42,975 nucleotides of DNA from an uncultured Collinsella sp. (GTDB lineage Bacteria > Actinomycetota > Coriobacteriia > Coriobacteriales > Coriobacteriaceae): the NCBI GenBank assembly GCA_902464035.1, contig CABQHT010000012.1, forward strand, positions 1 through 42,975, given 5' to 3'. Position numbers and translations under genes: made by a program. Every line of letters begins with the position of its first letter. Position 1 is the stretch's first letter. Of the stretch, positions 15,353 to 23,776 are shown one piece after another. Under the pieces are notes generated by a model, which was given only the letters and a program-made list of their open reading frames with translations, searched no databases and had not been told where the DNA came from.

Positions 15353-16531
15353 TTAGTTGTTCTTGGTCAGACGCTCGACGTCGTGGGCGATCATGTATTC
15401 CTCGTCGGTGGGGATGACCATGACCGTGACGGAAGAGCCGGCGGCGCTGATGACCTGCGGGCCGTTACCCACGGCCTCGCGGTTCTTGTTGTTGTCGATG
15501 CGCACGCCCAGCCACTCGAAGCAGTCGCAGAAAGCCTTGCGGATCGACCAGTCGTTCTCGCCAATGCCGGCGGTAAAGGTAATGGTGTCCACGCCCGCCA
15601 TTGAAGCGATCATCGAGCCGGCCTGCTGCATGGCCTTGTAGGCGAACATATCGAAGGCGAGCAGGCAGCGCTCGTCGCCCTCGGAGGCGCGCGTACGGAT
15701 GTCACGGGCGTCGTTGGAGATGCCCGAGATGGCAAGCAGACCAGACTGCTTGTTCATCATGTCATCGACTTCCTGGTAGCTGTAGCCGCCCTCGCGCTGC
15801 AGGTAGCACACGGTAGCCGGGTCAATGGAACCACAACGGGTGCCCATCATCAGGCCGTCGAGCGGCGTGAGGCCCATCGTGGTATCGCGGCATACACCGT
15901 CCTCAATGGCGGCGAGCGAAGCGCCGTTGCCCAGATGACACGAAAGCAGACGGTGGCAGCGCGAACCCAGGATCTCCTTGGCCATCATCCACTCGTAGCG
16001 GTGGCTCGTACCGTGGGCGCCGTACTTGCGCACGTGGTACTTGTCACACACGTCCTTGGGCAGGGCGTAGGTGTAGGCGACCTCGGGCATAGTCATGTGA
16101 AACGAGGTGTCGAAGACGGCCACGTTGGGCAGCTCCGGATACTTCTCGCGACAATACTCGATTGCCGCTGCCTCGCCGTAGTTGTGCAGCGGGGCAAGCG
16201 GTGCCACCTCGAGAATCTTAGCCATGACCTCATCGTCGACGACCGCGGAATCGTCAAAGTACCAGCCACCCTGAACGATACGATGCCCAATGCCATCGAT
16301 CGTAAAGTCGGTCTTCTCGAGCTCCTCGAGCACACGTGCGATAGCCGAACGGTGGTCCGGGAAGGGGACCTCCTCGGTTTGCTTGGCGCCACCGTTCTCG
16401 GAGTGGCCAAAGATGCCCATGTCCGAACCGATACGTTCGCAGTTGCCCTTGGCGAAAACCTCGCGGGTATCGGTATCCAAAAGCTGATATTTAAGGCTTG
16501 AGCTACCGGCGTTGACAACAAGTACGTTCAT
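15353..16531 (-). CDS. ackA: Acetate kinase, paralogue 1
   Basis: Transfers phosphate from acetyl phosphate to ADP. 392 residues of the ASKHA fold, with NVLVVNAGSSSLKYQ at the N-terminus, GHRIVQGGWYF (Arg for acetyl phosphate), VFDTSFHMTMP (catalytic Asp), YGAHGTSHRY, the classical CHLGNGASL, and FTAGIGEN near the C-terminus. All canonical active-site motifs are present. AAAGGAG precedes the ATG at 16531. It is second in a tandem of two acetate kinase genes, with a terminator-like hairpin between them. Probably the housekeeping partner of pta. Confidence 0.95.
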   Translation of the reverse strand: MNVLVVNAGSSSLKYQLLDTDTREVFAKGNCERIGSDMGIFGHSENGGAKQTEEVPFPDHRSAIARVLEELEKTDFTIDGIGHRIVQGGWYFDDSAVVDDEVMAKILEVAPLAPLHNYGEAAAIEYCREKYPELPNVAVFDTSFHMTMPEVAYTYALPKDVCDKYHVRKYGAHGTSHRYEWMMAKEILGSRCHRLLSCHLGNGASLAAIEDGVCRDTTMGLTPLDGLMMGTRCGSIDPATVCYLQREGGYSYQEVDDMMNKQSGLLAISGISNDARDIRTRASEGDERCLLAFDMFAYKAMQQAGSMIASMAGVDTITFTAGIGENDWSIRKAFCDCFEWLGVRIDNNKNREAVGNGPQVISAAGSSVTVMVIPTDEEYMIAHDVERLTKNN

Positions 16532-16644
16532 GAGACTCCTTTGCAGTGCGATACGGTCGGCGCAGACCCCTTAAGGCGGCCGCATGTTAATAAGAAGTTA
16601 TCACAACTTAATAAATAACTATCAGGCATATCGCCCAACGAGCA

Positions 16645-16690
16645 CAAAAGAGGGGCCGAACGGCGCTCGGTCGTCCAGCCCCTCCCCTTT
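16645..16690 (-). terminator. Terminator after the second acetate kinase gene
   Basis: GGGGC (16652-16656)/GCCCC (16678-16682), followed on the minus strand by a TCTTTT tract. Confidence 0.55.
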
Positions 16691-16695
16691 TGCAA

Positions 16696-17874
16696 TTACT
16701 TGCCGTTGACGATGCGCTCGACGTCGGAAGCGATCATGAACTCCTCGTCCGTGGGGATAACGAAAATCTTAACCTTGGAATCCTTGGCAGACAGGCACCA
16801 TGCGCCGTCACCACGCAGGGCGTTGCGGGCATGATCCATCTTGACGCCCATAAAGGCCAGGCGGTCGGCCACGCCGGCGCGGACGGCAGGAGCGTGCTCA
16901 CCGATGCCGGCAGTGAAGACCAGGGTGTCCATACCGCACATGGAGGTGGCCATCTCGGCAGCCTTGGCGGCAATCTTGTAGACGAACATATCGAAGGCAA
17001 GCTGGGCCTCGGGGTCACCGGCAGCGGCGAGCTCCTCGACGTTGCGGCAGTCGTTGGTCTTGCCGCCGGTCACAGCCAAAAGGCCGGACTTCTTGTTCAT
17101 CATCTCGTCGACCTCGTCGAAGGTGTAGCCGCCCTCGCGCTGCAGGTAGCACACGGTAGCCGGGTCGATGGAGCCGCAGCGGGTGCCCATCATAACGCCG
17201 TCGAGCGGCGTCAAGCCCATGGTGGTGTCCATGCACTTGCCGTCCTCGATGGCGCACAGGGAAGCGCCGGAGCCGATATGGCACACGACGACCTTGCGGG
17301 CCTCGCCGTTGGTCATCTCGGCGACCTTCTTGGAGATGTAACGGTAGCTGGTGCCGTGGGCGCCGTACTTACGGATGTGCAGCTTGTCGCAGACGTCCTT
17401 GGGCAGGGCGTAAGTCTTGGCGACCTCGGGCATGTTGAAGTGGAAAGCGGTGTCGTAAACCGTGACGTTGGGCAGGTCGGGATACTGCTCCAGGCAGTAC
17501 TCGATAACGTTGGCCTCGGGGTTGTTGTGCAGCGGGGCGAGCGGAGCGACCTCGCGGATCTTGGCGAGGACATCCTCGTCGACGAGGGAGGAATCGCCAA
17601 AGTACCAACCGCCCTGAACGATACGGTGGCCGATACCCTCGATCTTGACGCCGTTGGCCTCGAGGTCCTTCAGGACAACCTCGATGGCGACCTTGTGGTC
17701 GGGGAACTCGATGTTCTCGGTCACCTTCTTGGAGCCGTTGGCGGCATGGGTGAAAGTGCCGCCGGTAAAGCAGACGCGCTCGCAGGAGCCCTTTGCGGAC
17801 ACCTTATGGGACTTGGTATCGATGACCTGATACTTAAGGGTCGAAGATCCTGCGTTGACGACCAGAACGTTCAT
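16696..17874 (-). CDS. ackA: Acetate kinase, paralogue 2 (altered motifs)
   Basis: 392 residues, clearly paralogous to 15353-16531 (NVLVVNAGSSTLKYQ, GHRIVQGGWYF, VYDTAFHFNMP, FTAGIGEHAP). Two otherwise conserved active-site segments differ. CHLGNGASL reads CHIGSGASL, putting Ser where the family has the ATP-site Asn, and HGTSHRY reads HGTSYRY. Catalytic Asp and Arg are kept, so activity is likely, but nucleotide or acyl preference (for example propionyl or butyryl phosphate) may differ. It has its own AGGGAG/ATG start, and terminator-like hairpins on both sides suggest an independent unit. A recent duplication is unlikely given the divergence. Confidence 0.9.
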   Translation of the reverse strand: MNVLVVNAGSSTLKYQVIDTKSHKVSAKGSCERVCFTGGTFTHAANGSKKVTENIEFPDHKVAIEVVLKDLEANGVKIEGIGHRIVQGGWYFGDSSLVDEDVLAKIREVAPLAPLHNNPEANVIEYCLEQYPDLPNVTVYDTAFHFNMPEVAKTYALPKDVCDKLHIRKYGAHGTSYRYISKKVAEMTNGEARKVVVCHIGSGASLCAIEDGKCMDTTMGLTPLDGVMMGTRCGSIDPATVCYLQREGGYTFDEVDEMMNKKSGLLAVTGGKTNDCRNVEELAAAGDPEAQLAFDMFVYKIAAKAAEMATSMCGMDTLVFTAGIGEHAPAVRAGVADRLAFMGVKMDHARNALRGDGAWCLSAKDSKVKIFVIPTDEEFMIASDVERIVNGK

Positions 17875-17927
17875 GTGTCTCCCTACTAACAGGCGGTGTG
17901 GCGCCGCCAGGTTACATACGCTTCAAT

Positions 17928-17961
17928 AATAAACCCAAACGCCCTCGCGCTCGGGTTTATT
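17928..17961 (-). terminator. Terminator after hinT
   Basis: AATAAACCC (17928-17936)/GGGTTTATT (17953-17961), a perfect 9-bp stem between hinT and the acetate kinase gene. Confidence 0.65.
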
Positions 17962-18021
17962 GCGTTGATATATAAGTTATCGATGCCTGAGCTTCCGTTT
18001 CATTGCACGGAAGAAGCGCCC

Positions 18022-18357
18022 TCAGATGAGGTTCTCGCCCAGGCTTTTGCCGCCGAGGACATGCATGTGGAAGTGCATGACGGTCTGGCCTGCGTTAACG
18101 CCCTTGTTGGAGATGACGCGGAAACCGTCCTCCAGACCCTTGGCCTTGGCGACCTCCTGGATGGCGTGGGCCATGGCGCCCATGGTCTCGGCAGGCACGC
18201 TGTCGGCGATGTCGCTGTAGTGCTTCTTAGGGATCACGAGCGTGTGGACCGGCGCCTGGGGGTTGAGGTCGTCGAACGCGATGACCTGGTCGTCCTCATA
18301 GACAACGGTCGAGGGGATCTCGTGGTTGGCAATTTTGCAGAAGATGCAATCGCACAT
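18022..18357 (-). CDS. hinT: HIT family purine nucleoside phosphoramidase-like protein
   Basis: 111 residues. The histidine triad HFHMHVLGG lies near residue 100, preceded by NKGVNAGQTV. The Zn-type Cys pair CDCIFCK is at the N-terminus. Family members hydrolyse AMP-lysine and other adenosine 5'-phosphoramidates. The ATG at 18357 has AAAGGA upstream. It follows xseB by 49 bp on the same strand and probably ends the xseA-xseB-hinT unit, closed by the hairpin at 17928. Confidence 0.93.
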   Translation of the reverse strand: MCDCIFCKIANHEIPSTVVYEDDQVIAFDDLNPQAPVHTLVIPKKHYSDIADSVPAETMGAMAHAIQEVAKAKGLEDGFRVISNKGVNAGQTVMHFHMHVLGGKSLGENLI

Positions 18358-18406
18358 GGTTGGTTCCTTTCTCACAGACCAAGGTAATTATATTTGGTCG
18401 AGATGC

Positions 18407-18673
18407 TTAGAACGAAAGGTTATCATCGGTGTTGGCGGCCTCGCCGTCGGCGAGCACGTCGTTGCCGTCGACGTCCTTCAAGAGCACCGAGACCTTCTGC
18501 TCGGCATCGGCCAGGCGGGTGCGCAGGCTCTTGAGGAGCTCGACGCCGCGGGTATAGCTCTCGAGCGACTCCTCGAGCTCCATATCGCCCGACTCCAGGC
18601 TGCGGATGATGAGCTCCAGCTCCTGCGAGGCCTGCTTGTACGTAAGCTGCTCTACCGGGGTCTTCTCTGCCAT
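18407..18673 (-). CDS. xseB: Exodeoxyribonuclease VII small subunit
   Basis: 88 residues, normal for the family. Helical, with TYKQASQELELIIRSLESGDMELEESL typical of XseB (split here as TYKQASQELELII and LESGDMELEESL), and an acidic, disordered C-terminal tail (about residues 68-88). It binds XseA to form the single-strand-specific exonuclease used in repair and recombination. It lies 42 bp downstream of xseA, with its own AAAGGAAA site. Confidence 0.93.
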   Translation of the reverse strand: MAEKTPVEQLTYKQASQELELIIRSLESGDMELEESLESYTRGVELLKSLRTRLADAEQKVSVLLKDVDGNDVLADGEAANTDDNLSF

Positions 18674-18715
18674 ATCTGTTTCCTTTCCTAAGGGTCTATC
18701 ACTGCGAAACGCGGT

Positions 18716-20167
18716 CTACTCGACCGTATCGACCGTTGCCGCCACGTTGCCGTCTGCCATGCGCACGCGAATGGCGTCGCCAGGCTTAAAGGTCTTGGCA
18801 CTCGTAGCCACACCATCATCGCTGTACGCGATGGAATAGCCGCGAGCAAGCACTTTGAGCGGCGACAGGGCATCGAGCGACGCTGCCGCACGGCTCAGGT
18901 CGGACGCTGGCTTGCTGAGCATCGTGCGCCCTTGATGCTCTAGGCGGGAACTCGCAAGCGTGAGCGCATGGCGCTTACCATCGAGCCCCGAGGTGCTTGT
19001 AACCAAACGCTCGGGCAAGCGCTCGAAGTTGGAGCGGAATGTCCCGACCGAGCGTACTATGGCGCCCGACAGGCGGTCAGCGGTCAGGGCAAGCTCCGAC
19101 TCGCGACGCTCGACCATAAATGTTGGATCGTTCAGGCACGGGCGGCACGCGGCCGCATCGAGCGCATCGCCCAAGCGCGCCATATAAGTACTCCAGGCAC
19201 GCCGACCGCGCTGGTCGAGCATCTCCAGATCGACCTGATCCGACCCGATCATCGAAGCCATCGCAGCACCTAGGCGCTGATGGCGCGTCTCGAGCACATC
19301 CGCCAGTTCTGTCATAGCCGGTGCCACGGATTCGGCCGCCGCCGTGGGCGTGGAGGCGCGACGATCACTCACCATGTCGCAGATCGAGGTATCGGGCTCA
19401 TGGCCAATGCCGGTCACCACGGGCACGGGACAGGCCGCCACCGCACGGGCAAGGTCCTCGTCGTTGAAGGTCATGAGGTCCTCAAAGGAGCCACCGCCGC
19501 GCACCAGCAAAATACAGTCGGGCGCCGGTGTAATGGAAGCGGCGCGGCGCAAGCCCTCAATGAGCTCGGCCGGCGCACCCTCGCCTTGAACCTTGGCGCC
19601 CACGCAGACGAGCTCGACGAGCGGGTTGCGACGACGCAATGTGCGCTTGACGTCGTCGATTACGGCACCCGAAAGCGAGGTGACGACCGCCACACGGGAG
19701 CAGAACACCGGGATGCGGCGCTTGCGCGCTTCGTCCATCAGGCCCTCGCGGCGTAGCTTTTCGGCCAGTTGCGCCACTTGTTGACGCAGCAGACCCTCCC
19801 CCGCCAGCGAGAACGAGCGAGCGACAAAGCTCATGCGGCCCGTGGCCTTATAGAGATTGAAGCTGCCCTTAAAGCTTACCTGCATGCCGTCGCGCAAGTC
19901 GAAGGTGCGCTTAAGGTAGGCGCCCTTCCAGATGATGCATTCGACGGCCGCCGAGTCGTCCTTGATCTGAAAGTAGCAGTGGCCGCTTCGGGCATTGGGG
20001 CCACGGAAGCCCGTGACCTCACCCAAAACGCTCAGCTGCGGAATGGCATCGAGCGCACCGGCGGCGATCTCCACCGCCTGGCTCACGCTGAGCTCTTTAC
20101 GCTCTTGCTCGTCCGAACCGTCGAACTCGGCGGAAACGCTATTGCCGGTTAGATTCCAGCCTGCCAC
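18716..20167 (-). CDS. xseA: Exodeoxyribonuclease VII large subunit
   Basis: Catalytic subunit of the bidirectional ssDNA exonuclease. 483 residues: an N-terminal OB-fold (ELSVSQAVEIAAG.., LGEVTGFRG, GHCYFQIKDD), then the nuclease domain with VVTSLSGAVIDDVKRTL, LVRGGGSFEDLMTFNDEDL and TGIGHEPDTSICDMVSDRR, then a coiled-coil region. The start chosen is GTG at 20167 because AAAGGAGG lies 5 nt before it. An upstream in-frame ATG at 20194 has no site. Part of the unit with xseB and hinT. Confidence 0.95.
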   Translation of the reverse strand: MAGWNLTGNSVSAEFDGSDEQERKELSVSQAVEIAAGALDAIPQLSVLGEVTGFRGPNARSGHCYFQIKDDSAAVECIIWKGAYLKRTFDLRDGMQVSFKGSFNLYKATGRMSFVARSFSLAGEGLLRQQVAQLAEKLRREGLMDEARKRRIPVFCSRVAVVTSLSGAVIDDVKRTLRRRNPLVELVCVGAKVQGEGAPAELIEGLRRAASITPAPDCILLVRGGGSFEDLMTFNDEDLARAVAACPVPVVTGIGHEPDTSICDMVSDRRASTPTAAAESVAPAMTELADVLETRHQRLGAAMASMIGSDQVDLEMLDQRGRRAWSTYMARLGDALDAAACRPCLNDPTFMVERRESELALTADRLSGAIVRSVGTFRSNFERLPERLVTSTSGLDGKRHALTLASSRLEHQGRTMLSKPASDLSRAAASLDALSPLKVLARGYSIAYSDDGVATSAKTFKPGDAIRVRMADGNVAATVDTVE

Positions 20168-20236
20168 GCAACCTCCTTTCGTTATCGTGCACAAAGGCTC
20201 TGGCCCTGCGCAAATTCAAGTCGAACACATAGTACA

Positions 20237-20266
20237 GCGCCGCGGGGACACAAATTCCCGCGGCGC
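20237..20266 (-). terminator. Hairpin after the zinc peptidase gene
   Basis: GCGCCGCGGG (20237-20246)/CCCGCGGCGC (20257-20266), a 10-bp stem without a clear T-tract, between the zinc peptidase and xseA. Confidence 0.5.
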
Positions 20267-20282
20267 CCAGCGACCCAATTTG

Positions 20283-20987
20283 TTATCGGTTGGAGTTTCT
20301 GTTGTAGCGAGCCATAAGATAGAGCAGCTGAATAATCGAGGTGAGCGCTGCAGCAACGTAGGTAAGCGCGGCTGCCGTCAGGACCTTCTTGGCACCATTG
20401 ACCTGCTTGGAGCTCATGCCCGACCGCTCGATGTACGCCACGGCGCGGCGGCTGGCATCGATCTCGACCGGCAGCGTAACCAACTGGAACAACACACTAA
20501 ACGAGAAGAAGACCAGCGCGAGGGTCGTGAGCCCCGCGATGTTCATGAACAGGCCCATGAGCAGCACGATGGTCCAAGTGTTCTGGGTAAAGTTGACGAC
20601 CGGGACCAGGGCAGTGCGTACCTTCATCATGGCATAACCACTTTGACGCTGGGCGGCATGGCCCGCCTCGTGGCAGGCCACGGCAACGCTTGCGACCGAT
20701 CCGCCCGAACGGTTGGAATCCGACAGATACAGGTTGTTGTCCTGCGGGTTGTAATGATCGGTGAGCTCGCCAGCAACGCCCTTGATGCCCACGGCACTAC
20801 AACCGTTGGCATCGAGCATGCGGCGAGCGACCGTGGCGCCCGTATCGCCGTCCGAGCGCACCTTAGACCACGTCTTGTACGTCGAGTTGATATAGCTCTG
20901 CGCAGCAAGGCCAAGCACCGTGCAGACAAGAACAACCAGCAGGTACAGCGGGTCGATACCAAAGCCGTATCCATAGTAATAGGGCAT
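20283..20987 (-). CDS. Membrane neutral zinc metallopeptidase (YugP-type)
   Basis: 234 residues. An N-terminal membrane segment (LYLLVVLVCTVLGLAA) is followed by a soluble stretch with the zinc motif HEAGH at about residues 107-111 (VAVACHEAGHAAQ), then further hydrophobic spans (ALVPVVNFTQNTWTIVLL, LTTLALVFFSFSVLFQLV, and one near the C-terminus). Between spans is LPVEIDASRRA, a conserved YugP-family segment with an acidic residue that could be the third zinc ligand. The substrate is unknown. The ATG at 20987 has GGAGGAATT upstream. A glycine/tyrosine-rich N-terminus (PYYYGYGFG) is typical of this family. Confidence 0.88.
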   Translation of the reverse strand: MPYYYGYGFGIDPLYLLVVLVCTVLGLAAQSYINSTYKTWSKVRSDGDTGATVARRMLDANGCSAVGIKGVAGELTDHYNPQDNNLYLSDSNRSGGSVASVAVACHEAGHAAQRQSGYAMMKVRTALVPVVNFTQNTWTIVLLMGLFMNIAGLTTLALVFFSFSVLFQLVTLPVEIDASRRAVAYIERSGMSSKQVNGAKKVLTAAALTYVAAALTSIIQLLYLMARYNRNSNR

Positions 20988-21079
20988 GCGAATTCCTCCG
21001 AATCGAGTTACACGTTGGAGGCATTCTACCCACTCGCCCAGCAGGCAAATCAGCATCTATGTTTTGGCACCGTCAGCGA

Positions 21080-21218
21080 AAACGGCCGAGAGCGAGCAAG
21101 GTGACGTGAAAGAGAAGCGACGCGTACTTTGGTACGCGAGCAACGATTGAACGTCAGATTGCCGCTCTCGGCCGTTTGCAGCGTCGAGCTGTTACGCGGT
21201 TTGGTAAAACCGCGTAAC
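21080..21218 (-). repeat. Nested stem-loop element, family A copy 1
   Basis: In the sense of rnd the order is: a 12-bp hairpin overlapping the stop codon by one base (arms 21207-21218 and 21191-21202), the linker TCGACGCTGC, an outer arm (21163-21177), a conserved 20-mer (21143-21162), an inner hairpin (21121-21127/21132-21138), then the second outer arm (21080-21094, perfect 15 bp). The copy after dapH shares the first hairpin, both linkers and the 20-mer, but differs in the arm and inner-hairpin sequence. Confidence 0.85.
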
Positions 21219-22351
21219 TATAAAAGCTCGATTTTGCCGTCTTTGACCGTCAACCCCATATTGCCCGAAAGCAAATCGTCCAGGCGCGAGCCCACGAGCT
21301 CAAAGCGCCAGCCTTCGCGCAAGGGACTCTGCTCGGGATGCTCAATATAGTCAGCAAGGTCATCGCGCGAGGCAATGACCGAGGTCGCCACGCCCGAGCG
21401 CTCGGCAACCAGGCGAATGAGCGCATACATCAGGTCCGTCACGCTCTCCAGCTCCGGCGAGATCTGGCGATGCCCGCGCACCATGAGCGGCAGGCGATCG
21501 TGAGGGCAACTCGCGCCGCGCTTGATGGCCATGAGCGCGCCGTCCACGTCGCGCTCCCCCAGCTGGTCGGTACCGCGGATACTGCGGAACTCCTCGACGC
21601 GCACGGGATTGCGCTTGACGAGCGCCAGCAGCGTATCGTCGGACATGACCCACTTGCGCGGGATGTTGCGGCGCTCGGCACGGTCCTCGCGCCAAGCGGC
21701 AAGCTCGCGCGCGATACCCAGCTGATGGCGGCTGCAGGAGTTGATGCGCTTGACCTTACGGAATGCCTCATGACGGTCGGCGAGATAGTGCGACTCGTCG
21801 GCCAGCGGGCGCAGCTCGTCGAGCACCCAGTCCACACGGCCCAGTTCGCGCAGGCGGCTCATCATCTCGGTATAGGCCACGATTAAGTACTTGACGTCAT
21901 CGATTGCGTACTCAATCTGCTTATCGGTCAGCGGGCGACGCGACCAGTCGGTCAGCGACTCGGTCTTGGGCAGCGAGACGCCGCAAAACGTCTGCACGAG
22001 CGCGCCGTAGGAAATCTGCTGGCGCTCGCCCAAAAAGGCGGCGGCCACCTGCGTGTCAAAAATCGGACGCGGCAGCACGCCCACGGTATGGAGCATGACC
22101 TCCATATCCTGCGAGCAGGCGTGAAAGACCTTGGTCACGCTCTCGTCGGCCATAAGCTCGGCCAGCGGCGATAGGTCGTCGATCACCAAAGGATCGACCG
22201 CGACGCTCTCGGCAGGGGTGGCAATCTGGACCAAGCACAGGCGCGGGTGGAACGTGCGCTCGCGCAAAAACTCGGTATCGACGGCAATCGCGTCGAACTC
22301 ACGAGCGCGCTGGCAAAAGTCGAGTAGAGCCTGATGTGTGGAAATGTACAT
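21218..22351 (-). CDS. rnd: Ribonuclease D-like 3'-5' exonuclease with HRDC domain
   Basis: 377 residues. A DEDD-type exonuclease domain comes first (AVDTEFLRE, VFHACSQDMEVM, YAIDDVKYL carrying the acidic residues and Tyr), followed by an HRDC domain (about 190-280, with AWREDRAERRNIPRKWVMSD split around RAERRNIPRKW). It matures or degrades structured RNA such as tRNA ends. The ATG at 22351 was chosen from homology (YISTHQALLDF); only a weak GGG-rich site precedes it. Divergent from the lipid kinase gene. The family A structured element starts at its stop codon. Confidence 0.9.
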   Translation of the reverse strand: MYISTHQALLDFCQRAREFDAIAVDTEFLRERTFHPRLCLVQIATPAESVAVDPLVIDDLSPLAELMADESVTKVFHACSQDMEVMLHTVGVLPRPIFDTQVAAAFLGERQQISYGALVQTFCGVSLPKTESLTDWSRRPLTDKQIEYAIDDVKYLIVAYTEMMSRLRELGRVDWVLDELRPLADESHYLADRHEAFRKVKRINSCSRHQLGIARELAAWREDRAERRNIPRKWVMSDDTLLALVKRNPVRVEEFRSIRGTDQLGERDVDGALMAIKRGASCPHDRLPLMVRGHRQISPELESVTDLMYALIRLVAERSGVATSVIASRDDLADYIEHPEQSPLREGWRFELVGSRLDDLLSGNMGLTVKDGKIELL

Positions 22352-22449
22352 ATCAACCCATCGAATAAGGTTAGGCCCGAAAAACACGGGTAGGATATCG
22401 GCATTGCCCTACAACTATACTCGGTTAGTCACAGAACGGGAACGTAAGT

Positions 22450-23367
22450 ATGCGCTGCCTTATCATCCACAACCCGGCATCGGGCCCCAGCTCAGATGAA
22501 ATCTACGCGTTCACGCACGCCCTCGCGCAGGGTGGCGACGAGGTCGTGATGCGTTTTATCGGCGATGGCATGGAACCCGAGGACGCCGTGGCAGACGTGC
22601 GCGAGTTTGATCGCGTGGTGATTTCGGGCGGCGACGGCACCGTCTCCAACGTGCTCGACCAAATGCGCGGATGCGGCGTCCCCACGCTCGTCTTCCCCTC
22701 CGGCACAGCCTGCCTGTTCTTTAACAACATCGGTAATGCCCCCGAGGCAGCGGCACTTGCCAAGGCCTGCCGTGTCGGTCGCACGGTCAAAGTGGACATG
22801 GGCGAGCTCTTTTGGCTCGACGAGAACGGCAACGAGAAGCGCCACGGCTTTATCATCATCGCCGGCTCGGGCTTCGACGCCGAGATCATGATGAAGGCCG
22901 CCCCCACCAAAAACGACATCGGCGAGATCGCCTACTTCCTCTCCGCGCTCGCCACGCCCAACCCCACGGTGGCGCACTTTACCATCGAGCATGACGGCAT
23001 TGTCGAGGAGCTCGATGGCATCTGCTGCATGGCCGGCAACACCTCGGTCATCCAAAACGACATCAACCTGTTCCCCAATTGCCGCATGAACGACGGCATG
23101 GTCGACATCGCGGTCATCGAGCCCGTAAAAACCGTCCAGCTGCTCCCGACCGTGATCACCGCCGCGCTCGACCCCGCCGGCAAGGTGCTCGGCCGTCCGC
23201 AGTTCAAGATCATCCAGACCAAAGAAGCCAAAATCACCTGCACGCCGTCGCTGGGCATGCAGTTCGATGGCGAGATCATCTCCAGCAACTCGGGTGTCTT
23301 TGGTGCCCGCGCACTTCCGCAATGCCTCGACCTCATCGTCGACGAATTCTCCCCGCTCGGAAAATAG
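22450..23367 (+). CDS. Diacylglycerol kinase-family lipid kinase
   Basis: 305 residues with the DAGK catalytic domain: IIHNPASGP at the N-terminus, VVISGGDGTVSNVLD (the nucleotide-binding GGDGT) at about 55-69, and FPSGTACLFFNNIG; the C-terminal half has CTPSLGMQFDGEI. YegS/DagK/sphingosine-kinase family members phosphorylate membrane lipids; the substrate cannot be told from sequence. Ten bases after the stop lies a 30-residue membrane peptide gene that is probably co-translated. Divergent from rnd with a 98-bp gap. Confidence 0.9.
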   Translation: MRCLIIHNPASGPSSDEIYAFTHALAQGGDEVVMRFIGDGMEPEDAVADVREFDRVVISGGDGTVSNVLDQMRGCGVPTLVFPSGTACLFFNNIGNAPEAAALAKACRVGRTVKVDMGELFWLDENGNEKRHGFIIIAGSGFDAEIMMKAAPTKNDIGEIAYFLSALATPNPTVAHFTIEHDGIVEELDGICCMAGNTSVIQNDINLFPNCRMNDGMVDIAVIEPVKTVQLLPTVITAALDPAGKVLGRPQFKIIQTKEAKITCTPSLGMQFDGEIISSNSGVFGARALPQCLDLIVDEFSPLGK

Positions 23368-23376
23368 GAGGACCCC

Positions 23377-23469
23377 ATGAACGACAATCCCCTGCTCGGC
23401 TTTATCGTCATCGTTCTGGCCATGCTCATCGGCTATGCGATTAACGTGATCCACCGCCGGAAGAAGTAA
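23377..23469 (+). CDS. 30-residue single-span membrane peptide
   Basis: ATG at 23377 with AGGAGGA 5 nt upstream. The product has a short polar start (MNDNP), about 19 hydrophobic residues (LLGFIVIVLAMLIGYAINV) and a basic end (IHRRKK). This predicts an N-out, C-in single-span protein under the positive-inside rule. It starts 10 bp after the lipid kinase stop codon, and a terminator follows at 23506, so it is most likely the last gene of a two-gene operon. Function is unknown; a regulator or partner of the lipid kinase is an attractive guess. The strong RBS and the composition support a real gene. Confidence 0.7.
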   Translation: MNDNPLLGFIVIVLAMLIGYAINVIHRRKK

Positions 23470-23505
23470 TTCCACATTGGTATGATATTCATCCAATTAT
23501 CGTCT

Positions 23506-23546
23506 CCCCCCGTTGTTTATGCATTTGCCAAACAGCGGGGGATTTT
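23506..23546 (+). terminator. Terminator after the lipid kinase unit
   Basis: CCCCCGTTGTTT/AAACAGCGGGGG (11 of 12 pairs) with a TTTT tract. The rest of 23547-23733 is AT-rich and presumably holds the promoter of the dipeptidase gene. Confidence 0.8.
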
Positions 23547-23733
23547 CATTTCGGGCATTCCCAGCTACTTTATTCGTCTACAGTAATTGCAGGGCGTCTT
23601 TATTAAAGTAAAGCTACAAACTGAGTACAATTAACCGCTCATCGCATATTTCATTACGCTTATCGAGTAGGTTTCTTTCATAGATGAATATTGTTTCCAA
23701 TTCGTTACGCTAATGGGGTGTCTTTATTGGCTG

Positions 23734-23757
23734 AAGCCCTCTGGCGACAGAGGGCTT
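23734..23757 (+). promoter_or_regulatory. Leader hairpin with GNRA loop before the dipeptidase
   Basis: Perfect 10-bp stem AAGCCCTCTG (23734-23743)/CAGAGGGCTT (23748-23757) with tetraloop GCGA, 19 nt before the ATG and just upstream of the GGGAGGGA site. It may stabilise the mRNA or be a weak terminator. Confidence 0.45.
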
Positions 23758-23776
23758 TCGCACGCTGGGAGGGAAC

